A stretch of DNA of 64,000 bases, taken from the NCBI RefSeq assembly GCF_000420545.1, contig NZ_ATVD01000004.1, forward strand, positions 1 through 64,000. Direction: 5' to 3'. This document shows, piece by piece, positions 39,101 through 46,620 of this stretch; the stretch's first letter is position 1; each line of letters begins with the position of its first letter. The position numbers and the translations under genes are program-made. The notes beneath the pieces are model-generated. The model ran no database searches and was not told where the DNA came from. It worked only from the letters and a program-made list of their open reading frames with translations. This DNA comes from Arenimonas oryziterrae DSM 21050 = YC6267 (lineage in GTDB: Bacteria > Pseudomonadota > Gammaproteobacteria > Xanthomonadales > Xanthomonadaceae).

Positions 39101-41308
39101 GCCCCCTTCACCGCAGGTGCCAGCCTGTATCTGCTGCTGCCGATCGGCGCGATCGGTGCGATTCCATCGGCATACCGCCTGTACGAGCGCTACGACGAAA
39201 ACCGGCTGCGACTGGACTTCGCCGCCGCCATGGACGTGGTCAACATCGTTGGTGGCGTGCTTGGTTTGGCGCAAGCCGCGACGCCGCTGCGATGCGTGCG
39301 TCTGGGCAAGGTGTTGATGGTGATGGGAATAGGCGCCGACGGCGCCGGCATACTAATGATGGGGGCCGGTCTGGCGATGCAGCTTGACGCGCTCAGCGGC
39401 GTGCCCGAGCACGAACGCGCGGCGCGCCTCATGGAAATATTGGGTGGCGCGATGCTGCAGATCGGCATCCAGGCCGGTGGCGCGGTGATGCATGCGCGGT
39501 ATCAATCCAAGCGCACCGGTGCCTCGGCGACGGATCCCAAGCTGCAGACGGCCATGGACGAGCCAGGTTTCCACGCTGTCCCCAAGGAAGACCTGCCACC
39601 GACAGCGACGAAGCCGCCACCGCCGGCCGCCGGCGACCGCAGCATGGCGGGCGCGGGCGCTCCTCCCGGCGACGGCAACTTGCCCGCTCCGAAACCCGCG
39701 ACGAAGCCCACAGTACCTACGACCACGGACACGACGCCGGCGGCGCCGAAAGCGTCGCCGGAACACCTGTTCGACAAGCTCGGCACCGGCGTCGATCGCT
39801 CCTTGCCACCGGCACAAACGGCGGAGGCCGCAAAGACCGCAAAGACGACTACGAAGGCTGGCGAATTCCAGCGCGGCCTCACCACCGCCGATGCCGCGTA
39901 CGCCGCCTACAACAAGGCGCTCGCATCCGCCGGCGGACGCGAAGTGGCGATCTACCACAACCCGGAAACCGGCGAGTTCTGCGTCATGGTCGGCAGCGAA
40001 ACCGGTGTGCATGCGCCGGCGGGACTCGGCTGGGACGCGCTCGTGCACTTCCATCCGAACGAAGGCAATGTGCTGACCTTCCGCATGCCGGCGCCACAGG
40101 ACTTCCGCGGCCTGATGATGCGCTTCGTGTCCGAAGGCGTGATGGTCCGGGAGTTCATCGAGTTCGACATTCCGGGCGTCGGGCGCGGACGCACGGAATA
40201 CGGCATCGACCCAGGCAATCCCGAACCCTTCTACGTGCGCATTCATCAACCTGATGGCAGTCCGCCGCAGACGGTCCGCTTCGCCCACGACGGTCACTAC
40301 CGCGCGTACTGGGGCGAGCGCACGATCGCGGTGCCGAAGGACTCGCCGGTCTACGACGCGATGATCCGCGACATCGAGGCGTATCTGCGTTCGATCGGCG
40401 CGGACCAGCGCGGCGACTTCGGTCCGCCCGCGGCCAAACCGGCCGAAACCGGCACCGCTACGCCGGCGAACAAGCCCGCCGATGGTTCGGACACCGCCAC
40501 CCCGGCGGCAAAGCCGGCCGACAACGCCGGCGGCGCCACGCCCAAACCCAAGCCTGCTGACACCGGCGGCGGAACCGTGGGCGGGACCGGCAAGACCGTG
40601 TCCGGCGCAACCACCCCGGCCTCGCACGCGATGCAGACCGGCACCGGCGACCTGACCGATGTCGGCGTGGACTTCCTGCGCAATCACAAGCAGATCGGCA
40701 AAAAAATTGCGAAGCTGGAGCTGACCGATGCCCAGATCCGCGAACGCTACAAGAACGAGTCGTCCTGGCTGGAAGCCGTCGTTACCGGCGAAGCACGCAT
40801 GGACTGGCTGGGCCGCGAGAACAAGACGGACTTCCTCATGTCCGATCCGACGCAGGACTTCAACAAGGTCGCCTCAAAGCTGTCGAAAGCCGCGATGAAG
40901 GGCAAGACCGGGCACACGATCCACGATGCGATCCTGAGCTGGAGCGCGAAGGACTTCATCGAGGAGATGCTCGCCCAGAAAGACCCCGGCCTGACCGCGG
41001 CTTACAACGCCTGCGAAAGCAATGTCGATCCCGGTTTCAAAAAGCGCTGGAACGAATTCAAGTATTCGTCCAAACAGGGCGATATGTCGGGCTTCTTCCT
41101 CGGTACCGTCGGCAAGAAGCGCCCGGACATGGTCGAGGTCATGCTCAGTCTCGACACCATCCACATCGTCGATGCGAGCTTCGCCTTCTCGGACCCGATC
41201 CACAATTTCAAGAGCGCGTTCTACAAAACGGTCATGGAGCGGCTGATCACCGTCGGCACCGTGACGTCCACCGACTACCGCGCTCCGCTGTTGCAGACGC
41301 CGATGTGA
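36152..41308 (+). CDS. DUF4157 giant eCIS effector 3 with JAB-like and unknown tip domains
   Basis: A 1718-residue protein, the largest in the window. SACACGGGCPRC (about 27-38); DUF4157 domain (about 140-205) with HELTH near 200; a long region (about 215-720) with no recognised family; coiled coil (about 735-795); hydrophobic membrane-like segments (about 970-1085); Pro-rich linker (about 1120-1200); JAB/MPN-like domain (about 1248-1415) with HFHP at 1299-1302 and PAPQD following; second linker; tip (about 1500-1718). The tip has RPDMVEV...IHIVDASFAFSDPIHNFKSAFY, a possible PD-(D/E)XK pattern. The target is unknown. The GTG start is inferred from the cysteine module and the leader overlap. 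Confidence 0.85.
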   Translation: MNTPARKQKRPPPPAAKRVEPAPAPQESEPDSERSACACGGGCPRCSAPTTPLASASTDAATVALPDSVRETLASPGHALDAATQTTLRRQFSQVAMPAPVTRSTPPLASGQDIAVSDPDDASEQQASQFAAAIAGAGSPPPDDPGGEGPDFSEVRVHTDATAARSAQALSANAYSFGRHIVMGAGRYAPGTPAGHRLLAHELTHSLQPSATPIIQRDGNGQETQGSVSMTVSLDGLHFEFPGFTLQQGLSRPQIMAMILRRLVGEQYKPGLENDVIAALDQTSTTSSGHLSKDSQVKAGETPHVVNVDLGATVQILLILNRMKLANTLTEPQKELLRNAGYTNAAWQQIKGDLPAWYTEWIFRREVAQQGTLLAAFRAAREAGNDAAESDASVALEEAILPGSFIVDTVRQDVALASEINKPSKDILVTRDREGCSVAYALMFNVSLSPGTVLTEAPETVSQTKVADFLRFMRTQPKLMAEAGNEGDAGHEARVQLMGRFGRFYVRARSSGGKDEKILAKPALANTPPWGAILSSTPQVMPPLYDAALETDHAFTMSLQWEHWTDAWASYSYQFEFIRVPDSSLTNAPDLTMAAGEKPSFGKVLDTRLARTRRYNAADLERVRGLLGGIDFGVSARDLVEANNALRTVGTVIHSVLEKITEPRYVTRYVFPNSGMYIVRCRALPMLDGDEEIVRLPSVAFLPIVARNPDEMAIGQVNDATSIQFNARLRIAEIQAMFSSPIPPENSEALRQEIKDLQAMLLTPEDALVQRKADLDSQIAKIETRIRVRSEIIAAQAEPDSESKTFKLRSLQQELAQAGGDGGDSVNSVDDERLAAKLRDASDDAAATLDTHQKRTKGERGMRFAPNVSFVSDLGHSMQLSIEMYDRGEGDGVYQVFMSDLTTKDGGEALGEGDLNASSPRRDAIKKGLKKLLESSSDYGRGRVAVNIDGSTEVVRIDAGGGRIFMESLESVSMVASLAAIVAAPFTAGASLYLLLPIGAIGAIPSAYRLYERYDENRLRLDFAAAMDVVNIVGGVLGLAQAATPLRCVRLGKVLMVMGIGADGAGILMMGAGLAMQLDALSGVPEHERAARLMEILGGAMLQIGIQAGGAVMHARYQSKRTGASATDPKLQTAMDEPGFHAVPKEDLPPTATKPPPPAAGDRSMAGAGAPPGDGNLPAPKPATKPTVPTTTDTTPAAPKASPEHLFDKLGTGVDRSLPPAQTAEAAKTAKTTTKAGEFQRGLTTADAAYAAYNKALASAGGREVAIYHNPETGEFCVMVGSETGVHAPAGLGWDALVHFHPNEGNVLTFRMPAPQDFRGLMMRFVSEGVMVREFIEFDIPGVGRGRTEYGIDPGNPEPFYVRIHQPDGSPPQTVRFAHDGHYRAYWGERTIAVPKDSPVYDAMIRDIEAYLRSIGADQRGDFGPPAAKPAETGTATPANKPADGSDTATPAAKPADNAGGATPKPKPADTGGGTVGGTGKTVSGATTPASHAMQTGTGDLTDVGVDFLRNHKQIGKKIAKLELTDAQIRERYKNESSWLEAVVTGEARMDWLGRENKTDFLMSDPTQDFNKVASKLSKAAMKGKTGHTIHDAILSWSAKDFIEEMLAQKDPGLTAAYNACESNVDPGFKKRWNEFKYSSKQGDMSGFFLGTVGKKRPDMVEVMLSLDTIHIVDASFAFSDPIHNFKSAFYKTVMERLITVGTVTSTDYRAPLLQTPM

Positions 41309-41309
41309 G

Positions 41310-41579
41310 CTATCGCTGCGGCTTCGGCCGCGCCGCAACCACGACGAAATCGCTGCCCAGGGCATGGGCGGCGAGCAGCGCATCCTCGATGTCGAACAGC
41401 ATGGCCAGCACCCGCATCGAATCGGCGTCATCCTCGCGGAAGTTGCCGCAGATGCCGTGCAGGGCGAACTGCAGGATTGAGCCGCCGCAAGGATTGAGCG
41501 CTACGATCTCGAAGTGTTCGCCGACGACGGTGAGAATGTCCTGGGATCGCACCGCCTCTGATGGATCGACGCGCACCAA
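41310..41579 (-). CDS. Orphan small protein, possibly 5'-truncated by repeats
   Basis: An 89-residue frame with coding-like codon use (GC-rich third positions) and a globular-looking sequence: DILTVVGEHFEIVALNPCGGSILQFALHGICGNFREDDADSMRVLAMLFDIEDALLAAHALGSDFVVVAARP. It begins at a TTG that lies in the first unit of the 31-bp tandem repeat (41577-41607), so its original 5' end may have been lost. It is convergent with effector 3 with one base between stops. No family recognised; an immunity role is conceivable but unsupported. Confidence 0.5.
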   Translation of the reverse strand: MVRVDPSEAVRSQDILTVVGEHFEIVALNPCGGSILQFALHGICGNFREDDADSMRVLAMLFDIEDALLAAHALGSDFVVVAARPKPQR

Positions 41580-41638
41580 GAACAGGGGTCAGAGTACATT
41601 TTCCCCTCAAGAACAGGGGTCAGAGTACATTTTCCCCT
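41577..41638. repeat. Two perfect 31-bp tandem repeats (REP-like, GGGGTCAGAGTACA)
   Basis: Units 41577-41607 and 41608-41638 are identical and contain GGGGTCAGAGTACATTTTCC. The sequence type is familiar from REP-like elements scattered in proteobacterial genomes next to RAYT-type transposases. None of that family is encoded here. The units lie between the eCIS effector and the LtrA gene. Confidence 0.85.
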
Positions 41639-41647
41639 AGAGAAACG

Positions 41648-41672
41648 AAGGCCGCCAACGCAGGCGGGCCTT
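41648..41672. terminator. Hairpin between the repeat blocks
   Basis: AAGGCCGCC and GGCGGGCCTT can pair with one bulge around AACGCA. No T-run follows, so it is either a weak terminator for the effector operon or part of the REP-like element. Some 335 bases after effector 3 separate this from its stop. Confidence 0.4.
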
Positions 41673-41740
41673 GATGGGCTTCAAATGCTGAAACTGGAAC
41701 CTGACAAATTTCCGACATCTCCATCAAAGCACGAAATCAT

Positions 41741-41830
41741 ACTCTGCCCCCTATTTTCGTAGTTCTTGGAACTTCACTCTGACCCCTGCTTTCCGATTCT
41801 GGGAATCCTACTCTGACCTTTGCTTTTCGA
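41741..41830. repeat. Degenerate inverted copies of the REP-like motif
   Basis: ACTCTGCCCCC (41741), ACTCTGACCCCTGC (41776) and ACTCTGACCTTTGC (41810) are partial copies, on the opposite strand, of the motif in the tandem repeats at 41577-41638. The stretch 41640-41960 is otherwise without a supported gene. The inverted layout around the hairpin is that of a worn REP/BIME-like cluster. Confidence 0.65.
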
Positions 41831-41960
41831 CCCTTGCTCTCCGGCTCTGACAGAGCCCGAACCCGCCGCGGGATGCCGGGGGCCCGCCGCGCGTTGTCAG
41901 CGACCACCCCAATCCGGCACGATGCGACGCAGACGACGACACGCGCGGGAAAGACCGGCA

Positions 41961-43130
41961 ATGACAACTAACACCCTGCTGCGCCAGCGCGGCCATCACG
42001 ACAGCAGCCGCGTCGGCATGGTCGAACTGTTTTTCGATCTGGTGTTTGTGTTCGCGGTCACCCAGCTTTCGCACACCCTGCTCGCCGACCTGACGGCCGG
42101 CAGCGCGATGAAAACCTCGTTGCTGCTCGTCGCGGTCTGGTGGATCTGGATCTTTACGTCCTGGGTCACGAACTGGCTAGATCCCGATCGTTTCCCCGTG
42201 CGGATCTGCCTGTTCGTGCTGATGCTCGCGGCCCTGTTCATGGCCGCAGCCATTCCGCATGCGTTCGACAAGACCGGGCTGGTTTTCGCCGTCGCCTATG
42301 TCTCGATGCAGGTCGGGCGCACGGCCTTCTTTCTCTGGGCGATCCGCACCGAGCCGCTGAACCTGCGACGCAATTTCCTGCGCATCCTGATCTGGCTGGC
42401 GTTCTCGGGCGTGTTCTGGATCGCCGGTGGACTGGCGGAGGAAGAATTTCGTCTGGCCTGGTGGGCGATCGCGCTCGCGATCGAAATCGTTTCGCCCTAT
42501 GCCTATTTCTGGGTGCCGGGTCTGGGCCGTTCGAGCACGGCCGACTGGAGCATCGACGGCAGCCATCTGGCCGAGCGCTGCGGCCTGTTCATCATCATCG
42601 CGTTGGGCGAGTCGCTGCTGGTGACCGGCGCAACCTTTGCGGAGCAGGCCTGGACCGCGGACGCCCTCCTGGCCCTGCTCGCCGCCGTGTTCGGCAGCAT
42701 CGCGATGTGGTGGATCTATTTCGACACCGGGGCCGAACGCGCGCACCACCGCATCGAGCATTCCGACGATCCGGGTCGGCAAGGTCGCCTGGCCTACACC
42801 TATCTGCATACCTTCATCGTGGCGGGCATCATCGTCTGCGCCGTCGCCGACGAGTTGGTACTCGCGCATCCCGACCATGCCGATGCGGCAGCCGTCACCG
42901 CGATCTTGGGCGGCCCGGCGTTATTCCTGTTCGGCGTGATGTGCTTCAAATGGGTGACCAATGATCGCCGTGGCCCGCCCTTGTCGCACATGGCCAGCTT
43001 GCTGATGCTGGGCCTGCTGGTCGTGCCCGCGTCGGGGCATGCGTTTTCCGCGTTGCAACTGGGTGGGCTGACGACCGGTATCCTGTCGCTGGTCGCGATC
43101 TGGGAAAGCTTCGCGCTTCGCCGACCCTGA
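41961..43130 (+). CDS. LtrA-family membrane protein
   Basis: A 389-residue integral membrane protein of the low-temperature-requirement A family, with about 10-12 hydrophobic segments. MVELFFDLVFVFAVTQLSHTLL and GLFIIIALGESLLVTGATF (GES motif) are diagnostic, as is RRNFLRILIW. The molecular role of the family is not settled. The ATG at 41961 is chosen because the family start RQRGHHDSSRVGMVELFFD follows it; the upstream frame is non-coding-like. Monocistronic between the repeat patch and the copper operon. Confidence 0.9.
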   Translation: MTTNTLLRQRGHHDSSRVGMVELFFDLVFVFAVTQLSHTLLADLTAGSAMKTSLLLVAVWWIWIFTSWVTNWLDPDRFPVRICLFVLMLAALFMAAAIPHAFDKTGLVFAVAYVSMQVGRTAFFLWAIRTEPLNLRRNFLRILIWLAFSGVFWIAGGLAEEEFRLAWWAIALAIEIVSPYAYFWVPGLGRSSTADWSIDGSHLAERCGLFIIIALGESLLVTGATFAEQAWTADALLALLAAVFGSIAMWWIYFDTGAERAHHRIEHSDDPGRQGRLAYTYLHTFIVAGIIVCAVADELVLAHPDHADAAAVTAILGGPALFLFGVMCFKWVTNDRRGPPLSHMASLLMLGLLVVPASGHAFSALQLGGLTTGILSLVAIWESFALRRP

Positions 43131-43167
43131 TTCCGCTCTCCGGATTACCGGCGTAAACTGGAACGAC

Positions 43168-43554
43168 GTGAAAACCCTGCCCCTGCCGCTGCGTCTGCTG
43201 CTCGTCCTGGCCCTGATCCTCAATGGGTCGGGAATGAGCCTGCTTGCGGCATCCCAAGGCCCGAGGCTTGCTACCGCGCAGGACTCTCCGGCACCGATGG
43301 CCTCTTGCCATCATGCACCAGCCTCCAGTCCCGCCGATCAGGACGCGACCGCCTCGGCTGAAAAGACACCGTTGCCGGATACTTGTTGCGACGGTCCGAG
43401 CTGTGGCTGCGCCTGCGCGCATATGGCGTCGCTGGTTGCTGTTCTGAGCATTCCCCCGGCCTTGGCGGCACCGCGCACGGCCGCGGCCCGATTCGCACCG
43501 CCGGTCCTGCCGTCTGCCCCGATCGGCCTCCTGCTGCGACCTCCCATCGCCTGA
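43168..43554 (+). CDS. copL: CopL-like metal-binding protein of copper operon
   Basis: A 128-residue secreted or membrane-anchored small protein with an N-terminal hydrophobic signal (LPLRLLLVLALILNGSGMSLLA), then a His/Cys-rich stretch (CHHA, TCCDGPSCGCACAH), and a C-terminal RPPIA. This matches xanthomonad CopL-family proteins, which precede copAB and are needed for copper-responsive expression. GTG start with GGAA upstream. It sits about 95 bases before the TolC-like lipoprotein. Confidence 0.78.
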   Translation: MKTLPLPLRLLLVLALILNGSGMSLLAASQGPRLATAQDSPAPMASCHHAPASSPADQDATASAEKTPLPDTCCDGPSCGCACAHMASLVAVLSIPPALAAPRTAAARFAPPVLPSAPIGLLLRPPIA

Positions 43555-43649
43555 GTCTCCGGCGGCCCTCCGGTCGCCCGCCGCGCTGCGGCAAACCATC
43601 TCGTGATTGATTGCCGGCCCGTTCCGGCGGTCTGGTTTGGAGAGAATCC

Positions 43650-45296
43650 ATGATTGCTGTCATTCGCCGAGCGCCCCTGGCGCTGGCCGTACTTCTCGCG
43701 TTGGCGGGCTGCGCCACCGTGCCGCGACAAGTTTCGACCGATGAGATTGATGCCTTGTTGCTGGCAAGGAACCCGCCCGTCGCGACGGTTCCGTCAAATC
43801 TGTCCGAGGCCACGGAAAACGTCACCGCCGAGCCGCTGACGCTGCCTCGCGCGCAGCACTTTGCCGTGCTCAACAGTCCGCGCCTGCAAATCGAGTACGC
43901 GCGGCTCGGCATCGCCCGTTCCGACGTGCTCGACGCTACGCGCCTGGCCAACCCCCGATTCAGTTACGGTCGATTGCGTCCAGGCGACGGCCTCTCTCCG
44001 CAGATTACCCGGGGCCTTTTCCTTCCCTTGGCGGACCTGCTGTTGCTGCCCGCGCGGGGTCGCCTGGCGAAAGCGGACTACCAACGCGCGAAATTCGACA
44101 TCGCCGCCAGTCTGCACACGCTGTCCCTCGATGTGGATGGGGCCTGGTACACCTATGTCGGGGCGCAGCAAGTGGCTGACATGCGCAAGGCCGTGGCTGA
44201 TGGCATGGCTGTGTCCGCGGAATTGGCACAGCGCTTCTACGACGCCGGCAACATCAGCGAACTGCAGCTCCGGCAAGAGCAGGCCGCAGCGAGCGAGGCA
44301 CGCATCGCTGCCGGCCGCGCGAGTTCGGAAGCACTACTGGCACGGCTGGACCTCAATCAGAAGATAGGACTCAGCGGCGAGCAGGCTGCATGGCAGGTCG
44401 TGGATCGACTGCCTATGCCGGTGACGAGCGAAGACGATGTGTCCCAGTTGCAGAGCCTGGGGCAATCGCAGCGGCTCGACCTGCTGGCGGCCAGGCAACA
44501 AGTCCGCGTCCTCGAAGATGCCGCACGCGTAAGTCATCGATGGCGCTGGCTGGGCGGCGCCGAGATCGGCTACACGCGGGAATCGGATTCCGATGGTCTG
44601 CGCCTTCGAGGTCCCGAGGTCGCATTGGAATTGCCGGTCTTCAATCAAGGCCAGGGCAAGGTCGCCCGCGCGGAGGCGTTGTTGCTCCAGGCCAGGAGCG
44701 AACTCGCGCAACGGCAACTGGAGGCGGACAACGCGGTGCGGCTGCAGGCGGAGCGCGTGCGCGTGCTGCGGAAAATCGTCCAGGTACATCGCGATTCCCT
44801 CATTCCGCAGCGGGAGACGGTCGTGGCGCGCAGCCAGCAACAACAGAACTTCATGTTGATCGGCGCGTTCGAGCTGATCCAGGCGAAGACGCGCGAGTAC
44901 GACGCCTACCAGAGCTACCTCGAATCGATCCGCGACTACTGGCTGGCGCGCGTGGAATTGACGCGCGCCGTCGGCGCGCAACTGCCCAGCGCAGCCGGTG
45001 CCACGGCCGACGCGCCGCAGGTGCAGGACATCCTGACGCCGAAAGGCGACGGCATGCAGGGCATGGACCATGGCGCGCACGACATGTCGGGCATGCCGTC
45101 GACGGATCACAGTGAGCACGATGATGCCGGCATGGAGGGCATGGACCATACCGGGGGCGGACTCTCCGGCATGGACGAGCCCGATCGTCCCGAGTCACCG
45201 CCGGACCCTCCCGCGGCGCCACCGCCCGCCCCCGCCGCTCCGGAGAAAAAGCCCGAATCCGCTTCGCATGATCACAATCACGGAGACACGCCATGA
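43650..45296 (+). CDS. TolC-family outer-membrane lipoprotein with Met/His-rich tail
   Basis: A 548-residue RND/efflux outer-membrane factor type protein. The signal peptide ends in a lipobox (LALAGCA, Cys at about 20-22), followed by helical TolC repeats (about 60-450; ADQIRLGIARSDVLDATRLANPRFSYG-type and QRLDLLAARQQVRVLED). The last about 95 residues are an unusual Met/His/Asp-rich tail (MQGMDHGAHDMSGM...HDHNHGD) that should bind Cu or Ag. It replaces the usual CopB in this operon. GGAGAG precedes the ATG and the stop overlaps the oxidase start. Confidence 0.85.
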   Translation: MIAVIRRAPLALAVLLALAGCATVPRQVSTDEIDALLLARNPPVATVPSNLSEATENVTAEPLTLPRAQHFAVLNSPRLQIEYARLGIARSDVLDATRLANPRFSYGRLRPGDGLSPQITRGLFLPLADLLLLPARGRLAKADYQRAKFDIAASLHTLSLDVDGAWYTYVGAQQVADMRKAVADGMAVSAELAQRFYDAGNISELQLRQEQAAASEARIAAGRASSEALLARLDLNQKIGLSGEQAAWQVVDRLPMPVTSEDDVSQLQSLGQSQRLDLLAARQQVRVLEDAARVSHRWRWLGGAEIGYTRESDSDGLRLRGPEVALELPVFNQGQGKVARAEALLLQARSELAQRQLEADNAVRLQAERVRVLRKIVQVHRDSLIPQRETVVARSQQQQNFMLIGAFELIQAKTREYDAYQSYLESIRDYWLARVELTRAVGAQLPSAAGATADAPQVQDILTPKGDGMQGMDHGAHDMSGMPSTDHSEHDDAGMEGMDHTGGGLSGMDEPDRPESPPDPPAAPPPAPAAPEKKPESASHDHNHGDTP

Positions 45297-46603
45297 CCGT
45301 CACCCGACGAAACCTGCTGATCGGTACGGGCGCCGGCCTGCTTGCAACGGCCGTCGCCAATGTGGCTCGCGCGCAGCACGAAGGACACGACATGCGCAAC
45401 ATGCCGCCGCCCGCGGCCGCCCGTCCTTCAACGCCTGGCGCGCGCGGGCGCGTTGTCACACCCAATGGCTGGACCCTGCCACACCGCATGAACAACGGCG
45501 TCAAGGAATTCCATCTGGTCGCCGAGGAATTCGAGCACGAGTTCGCGCCGGGAACCACGGCCAAGGTCTGGGGCTACAACGGCTCGACGCCCGGTCCGAC
45601 CATCGAAGCCACAGAGGGCGACCGGGTGCGCATCTATGTCACCAACCGCCTCAAGGAACATACCTCCGTGCATTGGCATGGCCTGTTGTTGCCCAGTGGC
45701 ATGGACGGCGTCGGCGGCCTGTCGCAGCCGCACATCCAGCCCGGCGAAACCTATGCCTACGAATTCACCTTGCGCCAGCACGGCACGCACATGTATCACC
45801 CGCACGCCGACGAGATGACGCAACTGGCCCTGGGCATGATGGGAATGTTCATCATCCACCCCAAGGACGGCGAAGCCGAGGCCATCGATCGCGACTATGC
45901 GATCCTACTGCACAACTGGGCCCTGCATCCGGGGACGTACCGGCCGGATCCGTCGATCCTGCAGGATTTCGACCTCTGGACGATGAACTCGAAAGTATTC
46001 CCGGCCATCGACTCGCTCACGGCCGTGGCGGGTGAGCGCGTGCGCATCCGCCTGGGCAATCTGTCGATGTGGAACCACCCGATGCATCTCCACGGTCATG
46101 TTTTCCAGGTGACCGGCTCGGATGGCGGGCGCTGGCCGAAAGGATTGTGGCGACCGGAAGTCACGGAAATTGTCGGCGTCGGCCAGACCCGCGACATCGA
46201 ATTCGTCGCCACGCCCGGCGACTGGGCGTTCCACTGCCACATGTCGCACCACACGATGAATGCGATGGGTCATGAACTGCCCAATACGGTGGGCGTCAAC
46301 CAGCGTGGCGTCGAAGAAAAGATTCGTCAGATGCTGCCCGGATACATGGCGATGGGCGAAAACGGAATGGCCGAGCATCAGGATCACACCGACGCCGGCC
46401 ACATGCCCGGCCCGCCCAACACCTTGCCGATGATGATGGGAAGCGGGCCGTTCGGGAAACTGGAAATGGGCGGCATGTTCACGGTGCTGAAAGTGCGGGA
46501 AAGCGGCGCGCATTCGGACTGGTATCAGAACCCGGCCGGTACGGTGGCGCGACGCGTCAGCAGTGATCCCGGCTTCGGCCAGCCGCCGCGGCGCCAACGT
46601 TAG
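45293..46603 (+). CDS. Multicopper oxidase (CopA/laccase-like), Tat-exported
   Basis: A 436-residue copper oxidase. A twin-arginine signal (TRRNLLIGTGAGLLATAVA) is followed by a Met/His stretch and two cupredoxin domains. Copper ligands are all visible: HWHG at about 126, MYHPHAD at about 165-170, NHPMHLHGH at about 262 and FHCHMSHHTMNAM at about 312-324, including T1 Cys-His-Met. It probably oxidises Cu(I) in the periplasm. The length is that of a two-domain or short three-domain enzyme, shorter than Pseudomonas CopA. It overlaps the TolC-like gene by 4 bases. Confidence 0.92.
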   Translation: MTVTRRNLLIGTGAGLLATAVANVARAQHEGHDMRNMPPPAAARPSTPGARGRVVTPNGWTLPHRMNNGVKEFHLVAEEFEHEFAPGTTAKVWGYNGSTPGPTIEATEGDRVRIYVTNRLKEHTSVHWHGLLLPSGMDGVGGLSQPHIQPGETYAYEFTLRQHGTHMYHPHADEMTQLALGMMGMFIIHPKDGEAEAIDRDYAILLHNWALHPGTYRPDPSILQDFDLWTMNSKVFPAIDSLTAVAGERVRIRLGNLSMWNHPMHLHGHVFQVTGSDGGRWPKGLWRPEVTEIVGVGQTRDIEFVATPGDWAFHCHMSHHTMNAMGHELPNTVGVNQRGVEEKIRQMLPGYMAMGENGMAEHQDHTDAGHMPGPPNTLPMMMGSGPFGKLEMGGMFTVLKVRESGAHSDWYQNPAGTVARRVSSDPGFGQPPRRQR

Positions 46604-46620
46604 GACACCGGAGTTCGACC

